A stretch of DNA of 22,856 bases, taken from the IMG/VR virus record IMGVR_UViG_3300010401_000082, positions 1-22,856 of that record; one strand, 5' to 3'. This DNA is from a virus. This document shows positions 1-5,950 of the stretch, piece by piece. The position numbers and the translations under genes were made by a program. Positions within the stretch are counted from its first letter, which is position 1, and every line of letters starts with the position of its first letter. The notes under the pieces were generated by a model, which saw only the letters and a program-made list of their open reading frames with translations, did no database searches and was not told where the DNA came from.

Positions 1-1
1 C

Positions 2-247
2 AACGAGCCTGCTGGTCCCGCTGCCGAAAGCTCGGAGCCCCGCCGCAAGTCAAAGCAGGAAGTCGAAGATGAGGTCATGGGCCTGAGTAAGGATCTCGGC
101 TGGGATGAACGGAGAACTTTCGACGAGGCGGAAACATTCACTGGGAAGGATCTCGACAATATCTCCATGGCTGATCTCGAGCGCTTCGCGTCCCACCTTC
201 ACGCCCTGAAAATGGCCAAACCTTCCAGAAGGGGATTCGGAAGATGA
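2..247 (+). CDS. C-terminal fragment of unknown phage protein
   Basis: An open frame enters from the left edge and runs to a TGA that overlaps the next start codon as ATGA. The visible 81 residues are charged and hydrophilic: an Ala/Pro/Glu-rich stretch, then a stretch containing DLGWDERRTFDEAE, then a basic tail ending in RRGFGR. No catalytic motif or membrane segment is visible. Tight coupling to a recombinase-associated coiled-coil gene suggests it belongs to a recombination or replication operon. A single-strand annealing protein could sit here, but the visible part does not prove that. Function is unassigned. Confidence 0.6.
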   Translation, partial: NEPAGPAAESSEPRRKSKQEVEDEVMGLSKDLGWDERRTFDEAETFTGKDLDNISMADLERFASHLHALKMAKPSRRGFGR

Positions 248-1122
248 GCGATCAAAAGGAACTAGTCGAGTTTGACCAGCTTCAAGCTGAGGTGACCAAA
301 TTCTTCGGCCAGGCCCTGAAGGCTCAGGTCACAGACGCCCGCTCAAGCGCGGACGCCGTTCTCGACCTCAAGACGATCAAGGATTATGAGAAGAAGGTGA
401 AGCGCCGCCTGGAGGACCTGGTCGATCCCCTCAAGAAAAAGATCGAGTTCTACAAAGCGCTTGCCGCTAAAGTTCAGTTGCCGCTTGAGAAGGCTGAGGA
501 TCACCTCCGCGGCCAGGTCGATGGCTATGCAGCCGAGCAGTATAAGATCCAGGAGCGCGCGCGGAAGGAAGAAGCCGACCGAGTTCGGCGTGAAAATGAA
601 GCGGCCGAGAAGAAGCGCGCCCAAGAGGAGGCTGCGGCCGAGGCCAAACGCAAGGCGGATCTTGCTGCGCTCGAGCGTGCGCGTCCACCTGAACCGGCTC
701 CTCAGCGTCGCTCCTCTTTCGGTCGTGCACTTTCGTCCGACGACGAGCGTGAGGCCGCGCGCAAAGCACTGGAGGAGAAACACGAGCAACAGCGGCTCGA
801 GCGTGATGCCAAGGCTGAGCGCGAGCGGCTCGAGCGCGAGAGCCAAGCTTCCGCGCGGCAGTATGACATTCGTAAGCAGAACGTCAGCGGGACCCGCAAG
901 GACTACGAAATCGAGATCGATAATATCGACCTCGTTCCCGTCCACCTCCTCAAGCGCGAGCTCAGGATCAACGAGGCGAAAGCCGCCTACAAAGCGGGCG
1001 GACTTAAGCCGATCCCGGGTCTTACGTTCAAAGAGAAGATCGGCGTCGCTATCGGCGCTGCGACTCACGTTCCTCGCCAACTCCTCGAGAGCGAGCGCCC
1101 ACCCAGGAGCGGAAACGAATGA
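244..1122 (+). CDS. Coiled-coil protein of phage recombination operon
   Basis: This is a 292-residue protein. The N-terminal part (about 1-95) is predicted helical. A long charged coiled coil follows (about 95-215, rich in Glu, Lys, Arg and Ala, with REN-EAAEKKRAQEEAA-type repeats). The small C-terminal domain carries a pattern of the type YEIEI.NIDLVP, then KAAYKAGG and IPGLTFKEK. This organisation is familiar from phage proteins encoded beside exonuclease and RecT/Erf-type genes, whose C-terminal domain ends in an 'IPG' strand. The biochemical role of that family is not established; recombination support is inferred from position. The start is the ATG in ATGA overlap with the upstream gene. 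The large antisense frame at 343-1080 is a GC-rich shadow. Confidence 0.75.
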   Translation: MSDQKELVEFDQLQAEVTKFFGQALKAQVTDARSSADAVLDLKTIKDYEKKVKRRLEDLVDPLKKKIEFYKALAAKVQLPLEKAEDHLRGQVDGYAAEQYKIQERARKEEADRVRRENEAAEKKRAQEEAAAEAKRKADLAALERARPPEPAPQRRSSFGRALSSDDEREAARKALEEKHEQQRLERDAKAERERLERESQASARQYDIRKQNVSGTRKDYEIEIDNIDLVPVHLLKRELRINEAKAAYKAGGLKPIPGLTFKEKIGVAIGAATHVPRQLLESERPPRSGNE

Positions 1123-1292
1123 TCAAAGCCGCTCTTATTATTCTCATTCTCGCCCTCACCTCGAGCTGTGGCCTTGCCCATGGTGGCGGTGGAGGAAGCG
1201 CAAGCATCATCAGCGGGCCTCCTGGCTATACCTGCTTTGGGATTTTTGACAGCGCTGGGGAACTCCGCGGGGGGAGCTGTGTCCGCGATTGA
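1119..1292 (+). CDS. Small exported or lipoprotein-like protein
   Basis: This 57-residue reading frame starts at an ATG overlapping the previous stop (ATGA). It begins MIKAALIILILALTSSCG, a textbook Sec-type signal with a short basic n-region and a hydrophobic core. The Cys at residue 17 sits after Thr-Ser-Ser, so it only partly fits a lipobox (Leu would be expected at -3). The mature part is Gly-rich and holds two more Cys (residues 39 and 54) around a GYTCFGIFD patch, which could form a disulfide in the periplasm. Its 3' end overlaps the exonuclease gene by 14 bases. Function unknown; such tiny exported proteins are common among phage early genes. Confidence 0.6.
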   Translation: MIKAALIILILALTSSCGLAHGGGGGSASIISGPPGYTCFGIFDSAGELRGGSCVRD

Positions 1293-2013
1293 ACCCAAGC
1301 CCAATTTAATACTGGTCGGAATTGACCTAGAAACCACAGGCCTAGTGATTGACGAGCTTTCAATCACGGAGGTGAGCGCCGTCCTTTGGGACTCCTTGAG
1401 CAGCTCTCCCATTCGCATGTTCACCTCTCTCATCAAGTTGCCCTCCGGCGTCCGGATCCCCGAAGAGATCATTGAGCTCAACGGAATCACGGATGAGGCC
1501 TGCGCGAAGTGGGGCAGGGATCTCGCCACCGTGCTCGGCGAGATCGGGGCCGATTTTTTTCATCACTCGTCTGCGGTTGTTGCCCACAACGGGACGGACT
1601 TCGAAAAGCCGATCTTAAAGCGCTTCATGCCAGCGATCTCCATCCCGTCTCTCTGGATTGACACGAGCCTTGACGTTCCCTATCCCAATCGGATCTCAAC
1701 CCGGAAGCTGACGCACCTTTGCGCTGAGCATGGTTTCCTCAACCCATTCCCCCATCGAAGCCTCTTTGATGTCGTTTCGATGATGAAAATCCTAGACCAG
1801 TATCCGCTCTCAGCCGTCCTTGAGCTCGCCCGGAGCGAGACGATGCGGATCCAGGCGGACGTCTCCTATGATGATCGGGAGAAGGCCAAGGCCCGCGGCT
1901 ACCGCTGGGTGACCGAACAGAAGATCTGGGCTCGGAACATCAAGGCCTGTCACCTCGAGCGCGAACGCGCGGAGGCCGGTTTCCCCGTGATCATTCTCCA
2001 GGGTGGGCCGTGA
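1279..2013 (+). CDS. DnaQ-like 3'-5' exonuclease with DUF5710-like tail
   Basis: This is a metal-dependent exonuclease of the DEDDh type, expected to degrade DNA from 3' ends. From the GTG start, the Exo I motif DLETTG gives Asp16 and Glu18. Exo II is HNGTDFEKP with Asp107. Exo III is HRSLFDV with His159 and Asp164. After the nuclease fold, residues from about 194 (VSYDDREKAKARGYRW...KIWARN) resemble the small DUF5710 domain, which recurs as an appendage on phage and plasmid DNA enzymes. I chose GTG 1279, with a GGGGGAG stretch just upstream, because residues encoded before it look like the other frame of the preceding gene. An upstream start at 1168 cannot be excluded. A role in phage recombination or replication is inferred from neighbours. 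Confidence 0.85.
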   Translation: MSAIEPKPNLILVGIDLETTGLVIDELSITEVSAVLWDSLSSSPIRMFTSLIKLPSGVRIPEEIIELNGITDEACAKWGRDLATVLGEIGADFFHHSSAVVAHNGTDFEKPILKRFMPAISIPSLWIDTSLDVPYPNRISTRKLTHLCAEHGFLNPFPHRSLFDVVSMMKILDQYPLSAVLELARSETMRIQADVSYDDREKAKARGYRWVTEQKIWARNIKACHLERERAEAGFPVIILQGGP

Positions 2014-2026
2014 CCCACCGGACGAA

Positions 2027-2284
2027 TCAAACGGCCGCGCTCTTTCCGGCTTTTTCTCTCCGAATAGCGTCGAGGCGCTCGACGATCCACATCTTCACGA
2101 GTGACTGCCTGGGCACGCCCTGCCGGTTTGCCTCGGCGTCAAGCGCCCGGAGTGCCCAGATCGGCAGATCGACGTTGAAGCGCTTGGTGCCCTCATTGAA
2201 GTCGAAGTACTCCGATACGTCTTCGCCGGCCTCAGCCTTTCGGTCGAACTCCTTCGCGCTGATCTGCTTTTTAGTCTTTGCCAT
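2027..2284 (-). CDS. brnA: BrnA-family antitoxin
   Basis: This 85-residue minus-strand gene begins MAKTKKQISAKEFDRK, has the acidic EDVSEYFDF segment typical of BrnA, then a ribbon-helix-helix DNA-binding region (KRFNVDLPIWALRALDAEANRQGVPRQ). BrnA binds and neutralises the BrnT RNase and represses its own operon. The start is the ATG at 2284, preceded by GAGAGAGG five bases upstream. A longer frame from 2422 exists, but its extra N-terminus is only the BrnT coding region read out of frame. The gene overlaps the end of brnT by 14 bases, the usual toxin-first order of this system, which argues for translational coupling. Confidence 0.88.
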   Translation of the reverse strand: MAKTKKQISAKEFDRKAEAGEDVSEYFDFNEGTKRFNVDLPIWALRALDAEANRQGVPRQSLVKMWIVERLDAIRREKAGKSAAV

Positions 2285-2582
2285 AATAGCCTCTCTCGAA
2301 TTTTGTTCCTTCGGCCCGGTGGACCGAGATGATCCTGATCTTCGGCTCATGCTCCTGGCTTGGGTCTGCGTAAGCCTCGGGAGATTCATCAGTCCAGATG
2401 GCAACCCACAGCTTGTCTCCAATAAAACCGATGGTCGCGTAACGAATCTGTCCTTCGGTCATCCTCGCTGGAACCGTTCGCACCGAAGGGTCGAGCCAGA
2501 TAACGCGAGCCTGCACGAAATCGATCCCCCGATCCGCCTGGGTCCTCTCACTCTTAGATCGGTCGAACGAATCCGAAAACAT
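2271..2582 (-). CDS. brnT: BrnT-family toxin (RNase)
   Basis: This 103-residue protein fits the BrnT family in length and pattern: FDRSKSERTQADRGIDF near the N-terminus (matching the family's 'WD..K...N..KHG..F'), a central IRYATIGFIGDKLWVAIWT strand pair, then IRIISVHRAEGTKFERGYY at the C-terminus with the characteristic R-I-I-S...R-A...E pattern. Known BrnT toxins are RelE-fold ribonucleases that stop translation under stress. Its reading direction opposes all neighbours, and its upstream region carries repeats suited to an RHH operator. It may act in lysogen maintenance, superinfection exclusion or stabilisation of the element; that is inference. Confidence 0.87.
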   Translation of the reverse strand: MFSDSFDRSKSERTQADRGIDFVQARVIWLDPSVRTVPARMTEGQIRYATIGFIGDKLWVAIWTDESPEAYADPSQEHEPKIRIISVHRAEGTKFERGYYGKD

Positions 2583-2630
2583 ACTAAAAGTATACAGCCT
2601 ATAGCGTCAAAAGTATACCAATATTATACT
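2581..2630 (-). promoter_or_regulatory. brnTA operator/promoter region
   Basis: This short AT-rich stretch lies between divergent brnT and the HNH gene. It holds AAAAGTATAC twice (2586-2595 and 2609-2618, 23 bases apart). It also holds two inverted repeats: ATACT-aaa-AGTAT at 2581-2593, and AGTATA with TATACT around a 7-base centre at 2612-2630. A perfect TATAAT reads on the minus strand at 2628-2623, but no convincing -35 is visible. Repeated GTATAC half-sites are what an RHH autorepressor such as BrnA would bind. The binding itself is inferred. Confidence 0.55.
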
Positions 2631-2650
2631 AAATCGTTTCGTGAGGTTGC

Positions 2651-2923
2651 ATGACCTACTACGCCCAGGCCGCCTTCCCCAAGCAGATCCGAAAGCGTGA
2701 CCCAAAGCTCCTCGCCCGGATCCGAATGCGGCCCTGCCTCATCTGCTTTAAGCGGCCGGTCGAGGCTTCGCATATCAAGTCGCGCGGTGCGGGCGGGGAT
2801 GACTCTGAGGGGAACGTGGTCGCCTTGTGCCTAGCTCATCATAGGGAATGGCATAAGCTCGGGTGCGACTCGATGGCCGAAAAATATCAGGCGCTCGCCG
2901 AATTTTTGAGGGTTCATTCATGA
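2651..2923 (+). CDS. HNH-like phage nuclease / zinc-binding protein
   Basis: This 90-residue protein has a Cys-x2-Cys knuckle (RPCLICFK), then ASHIKSRGAGGDDSEGNVVALCLAHHREWH. The pattern C-x2-C ... SHI ... N-V-V-x-L-C-x2-H-H ... H is the treble-clef/HNH arrangement seen in small phage nucleases of the DUF968/Ref type, where the His of 'SHI', the Asn and the HH pair form the metal site. Such proteins are usually encoded near phage recombination genes and may resolve or nick DNA structures. The exact subfamily is uncertain. The ATG start has GAGG four bases upstream. It overlaps the excisionase-like gene by ATGA. Confidence 0.75.
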   Translation: MTYYAQAAFPKQIRKRDPKLLARIRMRPCLICFKRPVEASHIKSRGAGGDDSEGNVVALCLAHHREWHKLGCDSMAEKYQALAEFLRVHS

Positions 2924-3276
2924 GAGTAGCGGTGATGGAGTATCCAATTCTGGAGAGGTTCTCGGGGGATGCGAGGATTTCACGGACAACCAAGGGGATG
3001 GCGGACGTGGCAAAGCAGAAGCAAGCGGAAGTTCAGCGGGACGGGGTGGAGTTCCAGGGAAAGGTGCGCCTCCTGACTGAGGATCAGGTGAGCCAATGGA
3101 CCGGGGTGCCAGTCGCAACACTCAAATCGATGCGGACCAGGCCGGGGAAAGATCCAATTCCCTTCACCAAATTCGGCAGGACCGTCCGTTACCGCGAGGA
3201 CCTGCTCTTGAAATGGATCGAGCGCAATACTTTCGACGATACCGAGCAGAGCAGGGAGGCCCACGGTACGGGATGA
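2920..3276 (+). CDS. Excisionase-like HTH protein
   Basis: This is a 118-residue protein whose C-terminal half reads VRLLTEDQVSQWTGVPVATLKSMR, then PFTKFGRTVRYREDLLLKWIERNTF. It is a MerR/AlpA-type winged helix-turn-helix (HTH_17) as found in recombination directionality factors. It lies three bases before the integrase start, the classic xis-int order, so control of excision is likely. It could also double as a transcription regulator. The ATG at 2920 is chosen because it overlaps the preceding stop (ATGA) and has GAGGG eight bases upstream. A second in-frame ATG at 2998 would give a protein limited to the core domain. Confidence 0.78.
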   Translation: MRVAVMEYPILERFSGDARISRTTKGMADVAKQKQAEVQRDGVEFQGKVRLLTEDQVSQWTGVPVATLKSMRTRPGKDPIPFTKFGRTVRYREDLLLKWIERNTFDDTEQSREAHGTG

Positions 3277-3279
3277 GCC

Positions 3280-4416
3280 ATGAAGTCAAGGCGGTACCCC
3301 AATCTCCACAAATACTCGACCTCTCCCTTCTGGGTCTTCCGCAAGTATTCGAGCGTGAAGCGCCAGGAATTTGTGAAGAGCACCCGGGAGGACAAGGACG
3401 AGGCCAAGGCCTACAAGAAGGGCCTCGAGCTTTTCAACGAATGGCTAGGGACCTCTTTGCCGTCGGGGCGCGACATCCTGATCCGCGATATCGCTCGGGC
3501 AGTTCTGGCGGGGAAGGAGCGGAAGGAAAAGACTACCTACGATACTGCCGCCAACCAGATTCGGAATCACATCATCCCAGCCTTTGGCCATCTGAGGCCC
3601 AACCAGATCACGCCTCTCAAGTGGGACCAATACGACGAGCTCGAGCGGCGCAAGGGCAAGCGGTCCAAGACCCAACCGACTCAGCGAGTGCTAAAGGAGA
3701 TTCTCAGGCGCGCTCAGGAGGAAGCGCTAATTCGAAACCTTCCCAAGCTCCGGAACCACGACGCCCCGCCCGAGGCGCCCCGCTACCTCGAGTACCAGGA
3801 GCGTCGGAGGATCTTCCACCAGGCCGGCCTACCCGGGAAGCTCTGGATGTTCACCATGTCCAAGCAAGGCCCGCGGCCGCGCGAGCTTCTGCGCTACCGC
3901 TGGGACATGCTGCGGTGGAGCACCGAGAAATGGACTGGGAAGTCCGGCCGGCCCAGGACGCGGATCCAGGCCGAGATCGACATTCCTGGCGCTATTACGA
4001 AGAACAAGACTCCGCGCACGATCGCGCTCAACTCGCGTGTTGCTCGGATCCTGGCCTGGATGCTTCGCAAGGGCGCCCAGTGGAACCTGACCCAGGCCGA
4101 GCTGGACCCCCTCAGTCCCAAGGAGCGCCGCGGCCGCAAATGGATCGTCGAGTCGGTCTCAAGCCAGTTTATCTTCCCGTCGCCCATCAACCCTGGGAAA
4201 CCCATGCTCGAATACAAGACGGCCTGGGAGACGGCCTGCTCGAAGGCCCAGATCACGGCAGTGCCCTACAACCTCCGGGACACGGCCATTACCGACATGC
4301 TGAATCGGGGGGAACAAAGCTCGTTCATTGGGAAGTACGTCCAGAACAGCGCCGCGATGATCGACCTCAAATATGCGGTCCTCATCCGGAAGTCGATGCG
4401 TAAGCTCGCCGGGTGA
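3280..4416 (+). CDS. int: Tyrosine recombinase (phage integrase)
   Basis: This 378-residue integrase cuts and joins attP and attB. The layout is a basic N-terminal arm-binding region (1-65), a core-binding SAM-like domain (about 66-160) and a catalytic domain (about 165-378). Visible catalytic positions are Arg199 in GPRPRELLRYRW, Lys241/243 in ITKNKTPRTIAL, Arg333 in YNLRDTAITDML, and the likely nucleophile Tyr365 in MIDLKYAVL. Two usual histidines look replaced: the HxxR box reads Tyr-Asn-Leu-Arg (Tyr330), and the later His/Trp position reads Gln-Asn in YVQNSAAM. The gene ends about 110 bases before the tRNA-derived att core. The 435-residue frame at 3096-4403 is a shadow in another phase. 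Confidence 0.92.
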   Translation: MKSRRYPNLHKYSTSPFWVFRKYSSVKRQEFVKSTREDKDEAKAYKKGLELFNEWLGTSLPSGRDILIRDIARAVLAGKERKEKTTYDTAANQIRNHIIPAFGHLRPNQITPLKWDQYDELERRKGKRSKTQPTQRVLKEILRRAQEEALIRNLPKLRNHDAPPEAPRYLEYQERRRIFHQAGLPGKLWMFTMSKQGPRPRELLRYRWDMLRWSTEKWTGKSGRPRTRIQAEIDIPGAITKNKTPRTIALNSRVARILAWMLRKGAQWNLTQAELDPLSPKERRGRKWIVESVSSQFIFPSPINPGKPMLEYKTAWETACSKAQITAVPYNLRDTAITDMLNRGEQSSFIGKYVQNSAAMIDLKYAVLIRKSMRKLAG

Positions 4417-4452
4417 GGCCGGCCATCATGAAATCACGTACTTGGCTGGACG

Positions 4453-4473
4453 TTCGTAGAGTTGTCGTAGACT
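4453..4473 (+). repeat. Left arm-type integrase repeat pair
   Basis: TTCGTAGA and TCGTAGACT share CGTAGA, with starts 11 bases apart (4455 and 4466), one helical turn. The identical composite recurs at 4687-4707. This suits binding by the integrase N-terminal domain; binding is inferred. Confidence 0.65.
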
Positions 4474-4523
4474 GTGTGTCTAAACGGCCACTTTTCTCTA
4501 GAAATTCTGAACACGGTGCATTG

Positions 4524-4568
4524 CTTCTAAGCATGAGGTCGCAAGTTCGAACCTTGCCGGGGTCGCCA
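4524..4568 (+). tRNA. 3' half of tRNA-Arg(UCU), att core
   Basis: From the anticodon loop CTTCTAA (anticodon TCT at 4526-4528) the sequence follows a tRNA exactly: 3' anticodon stem GCATG, five-base variable loop AGGTC, T stem GCAAG/CTTGC around TTCGAAC, acceptor strand CGGGGTC, discriminator G and CCA. The 5' half is missing: no GACCCCG acceptor strand, D arm or full anticodon stem precedes it. This is the expected remnant carried by a phage that recombines within the anticodon loop and restores the host tRNA on integration. It is not a functional tRNA by itself. Confidence 0.8.
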
Positions 4569-4618
4569 TCAAAATACATCTATAACACAGGCACTTATTG
4601 CGAATACCGGCGGTTATC

Positions 4619-4669
4619 TAGCCCCTGTTTAGCCCCTCCTTCGTTTGCATTCATTTGCAGTGGTTTGCA
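4619..4669 (+). repeat. Helically phased accessory repeats in attP
   Basis: TAGCCCCT occurs at 4619-4626 and 4630-4637 (11-base period). TTTGCA occurs at 4644-4649, 4654-4659 and 4664-4669 (exact 10-base period). The clusters lie between the att core and the right arm-type pair. They could bind the excisionase-like protein or host bending proteins. The phasing is seen; the binder is unknown. Confidence 0.5.
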
Positions 4670-4808
4670 CGAAACCCGCCCATCCATTCGTAGAATATTC
4701 GTAGACTCAAAGCCTCTACGCTCGACCTGGAAATGCGCTGAGTGCGGCAACGAAAAGCCGGCTTCCTGGGGGCATTGCCTCCAATGCGGCTCCCGGGAGG
4801 TCGCATGA
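4665..4808 (+). CDS. Small zinc-ribbon protein (start uncertain)
   Basis: The 3' part of this frame encodes TWKCAECGNEKPASWGHCLQCGSREVA, a compact C-x2-C ... C-x2-C zinc ribbon. It ends in an ATGA overlap with the next small gene, so it looks real and joins the operon after attP. The 5' end is unclear: there is no in-frame ATG nearby. TTG 4665 is the best visible candidate but lies inside the attP repeats and has no good ribosome site. The same frame is open back to 4413, but that stretch is the attP region. Function unknown; small zinc ribbons often bind nucleic acid or partner proteins. Confidence 0.45.
   Translation: MHETRPSIRRIFVDSKPLRSTWKCAECGNEKPASWGHCLQCGSREVA
4687..4707 (+). repeat. 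Right arm-type integrase repeat pair
   Basis: This is a second copy of TTCGTAGA-N4-TCGTAGACT, in the same orientation and spacing as the copy at 4453-4473. Only the four-base spacer differs (ATAT instead of GTTG), so the two halves rather than the spacer are conserved. Confidence 0.65.
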
Positions 4809-4915
4809 GACCCGGTCGTCCTCCCTCCCTGACAGGCATTGCTGGGTTCTATGCTGCAATCCTTGGCCTGCTCTTCCTGGCCGCCGCCATCTATTCCCAG
4901 GGGGTGCCCTCATGA
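4805..4915 (+). CDS. Tiny single-pass membrane protein
   Basis: This 36-residue frame is joined at both ends by ATGA overlaps. It begins MRPGRPPSLTG, followed by a hydrophobic helix IAGFYAAILGLLFLAAAIY (about residues 11-30) and a short polar tail. One transmembrane segment with a basic N-terminus is predicted. Overlapping starts and stops at both sides are the main evidence that it is translated. Function unknown. Confidence 0.5.
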   Translation: MRPGRPPSLTGIAGFYAAILGLLFLAAAIYSQGVPS

Positions 4916-5292
4916 GCTCCGACGAGGAACTCATCGAGCGGAACATTCTGAAGCTGGCCGGCGATGGGCGCCGTATCCTGGAGGGCCACCAGACCAGCAC
5001 GACCCGCCTCGGGCTCCGGCATTACGTCCTGGGGCATGCCCTGATGGTTCATGCCTTCGGGCGCTTCCGGATCTTCATCACCCGACTCGAGGCCACGACA
5101 TTCGAATGCCTACTGCCCGAGCATGCCCAGACTGAGGGGTGTGAATCGGAGCGTGCCCTGAAACAAAAGGTCCGGCGCTTCTATCCTCGAGTCCGCGCGA
5201 GCGACTGGATCACCTATGTCCGCTTCGAGATCGAGGAGACGGATCCCATTCCCGCTCGGCGGCGCGGCTTTGGCTGGGGGCGACGTGGCTAG
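4912..5292 (+). CDS. Hypothetical phage protein
   Basis: This is a 126-residue soluble protein starting at the ATG of an ATGA overlap. The N-terminus is helical and acidic (MSSDEELIERNILKLAGDGRRIL), the middle hydrophobic and His/Arg-containing (LGLRHYVLGHALMVHAFGRFRIFITRLEATTFECLLPE), and the C-terminus ends in a Gly/Arg tail (RRRGFGWGRRG). No known motif is recognised. It is directly upstream of, and overlaps by eight bases, a replisome-organizer-like gene, so an early replication context is likely. Confidence 0.65.
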   Translation: MSSDEELIERNILKLAGDGRRILEGHQTSTTRLGLRHYVLGHALMVHAFGRFRIFITRLEATTFECLLPEHAQTEGCESERALKQKVRRFYPRVRASDWITYVRFEIEETDPIPARRRGFGWGRRG

Positions 5293-5950
5293 GCGGCAAC
5301 GGGATACCCGCATTTGGGAAATGCGCTGGTTCATCGCCCTCGAGCCGCGGCTCAAGTGCCTTTGGGATTACCTCTGCGACAACTGCGATCATGCCGGCTT
5401 CTGGGATGAATGCTACGAGCTGGCCAGCGGCAGAATTGGCGCGCACGTCACGTCAGAGGACCTCGGGGTTTTTGGGAAGCGTGTCGTACGAGTGAGTGAC
5501 GAAAAGATTTGGGTCAGGCGTTTTGTTGAATTTCAGTACAGCGTCGGAACCGGAGCGCGTGAGGAAAAGTTAAATCCCAAGAACAATTCCCACAAAGGGG
5601 TGATCCGGCTGCTCGAGGCGAATGGGATCGACTCCACGCCATGGATCGAGTTTGTCCATCCGCAACTCGAAGTTATCCACAAACGCCGGTCCCATTTAGG
5701 GGCTGCGGTGCCCCTGCCTAGCCCCACAGAAGAAGAAGAAGATATAAATATAAATGTAAAAAAAGAAGAGGGGGGATCGGGGGGAGAAACAGGGAAAACC
5801 CTCAACCCCGACGAACCGGTGACTCCGGGTATCGACACACCGGTTCCCACGGGCCTGGCCGAGGCGGCGCGGGTGCCAGCCCTTCGCAGATGGTTCCGCT
5901 TCGGCCGTCAAGCCGAGCCCGGGGCTCCTCTTGGGCCAGCCCATGTCTAA
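5285..5950 (+). CDS. Replisome-organizer-like replication protein
   Basis: From the GTG start this is 221 residues. Residues about 1-125 read WEMRWFIALEPRLKCLWDY, CDNCDHAGFWDE, LGVFGKRVVRVSDEKIWVRRFVEFQY, then a HKGVIRLLEANGI segment. This matches the N-terminal winged-helix domain of phage replisome organizer / DnaD-like replication proteins, which bind the phage origin and help load the helicase. After it comes a low-complexity linker encoded by an AT-rich purine run at about 5730-5790 (EEEEDININVKKEEGGSGG), then a Pro- and Arg-rich tail that may be disordered. GTG 5285 overlaps the preceding stop. The frame is also open from 5216, but that part is the other gene's shadow. The role at an origin is inferred from family resemblance. 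Confidence 0.65.
   Translation: MARRQRDTRIWEMRWFIALEPRLKCLWDYLCDNCDHAGFWDECYELASGRIGAHVTSEDLGVFGKRVVRVSDEKIWVRRFVEFQYSVGTGAREEKLNPKNNSHKGVIRLLEANGIDSTPWIEFVHPQLEVIHKRRSHLGAAVPLPSPTEEEEDININVKKEEGGSGGETGKTLNPDEPVTPGIDTPVPTGLAEAARVPALRRWFRFGRQAEPGAPLGPAHV

Larger units (their letters stand above)
4440..4710 (+). other. attP: Phage attachment site attP with arm regions
   Basis: No convincing gene starts in the first 240 bases after int. The region holds a tRNA 3' half (core) flanked by matching repeats. TTCGTAGA-N4-TCGTAGACT occurs at 4453-4473 on the left arm and again, same spacing, at 4687-4707 on the right arm, 234 bases apart. Between core and right copy lie TAGCCCCT twice and TTTGCA three times. 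This is how lambda-like attP sites are built: core in the middle, integrase arm-type and accessory sites outside. Phage genes continue on both sides, so it reads as attP rather than attL or attR. Confidence 0.75.

Noticed and set aside
343-1080. Minus-strand frame of 245 residues
   Set aside because: It mirrors the coiled-coil gene in a GC-rich codon pattern; the Leu/Arg-rich translation is a typical shadow.
2010-2654. Plus-strand frame of 214 residues
   Set aside because: It is antisense to brnT and brnA, whose family patterns on the minus strand are clear; the plus frame has no recognisable features.
3096-4403. Long 435-residue open frame across the integrase
   Set aside because: It overlaps the integrase in another phase, is very rich in Pro, Gly, Arg and Ala, and shows no domain. 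The integrase frame carries clear catalytic motifs.
4440-4570. A functional tRNA gene
   Set aside because: Only the 3' half from the anticodon loop is present; no matching acceptor 5' strand or D arm precedes it.
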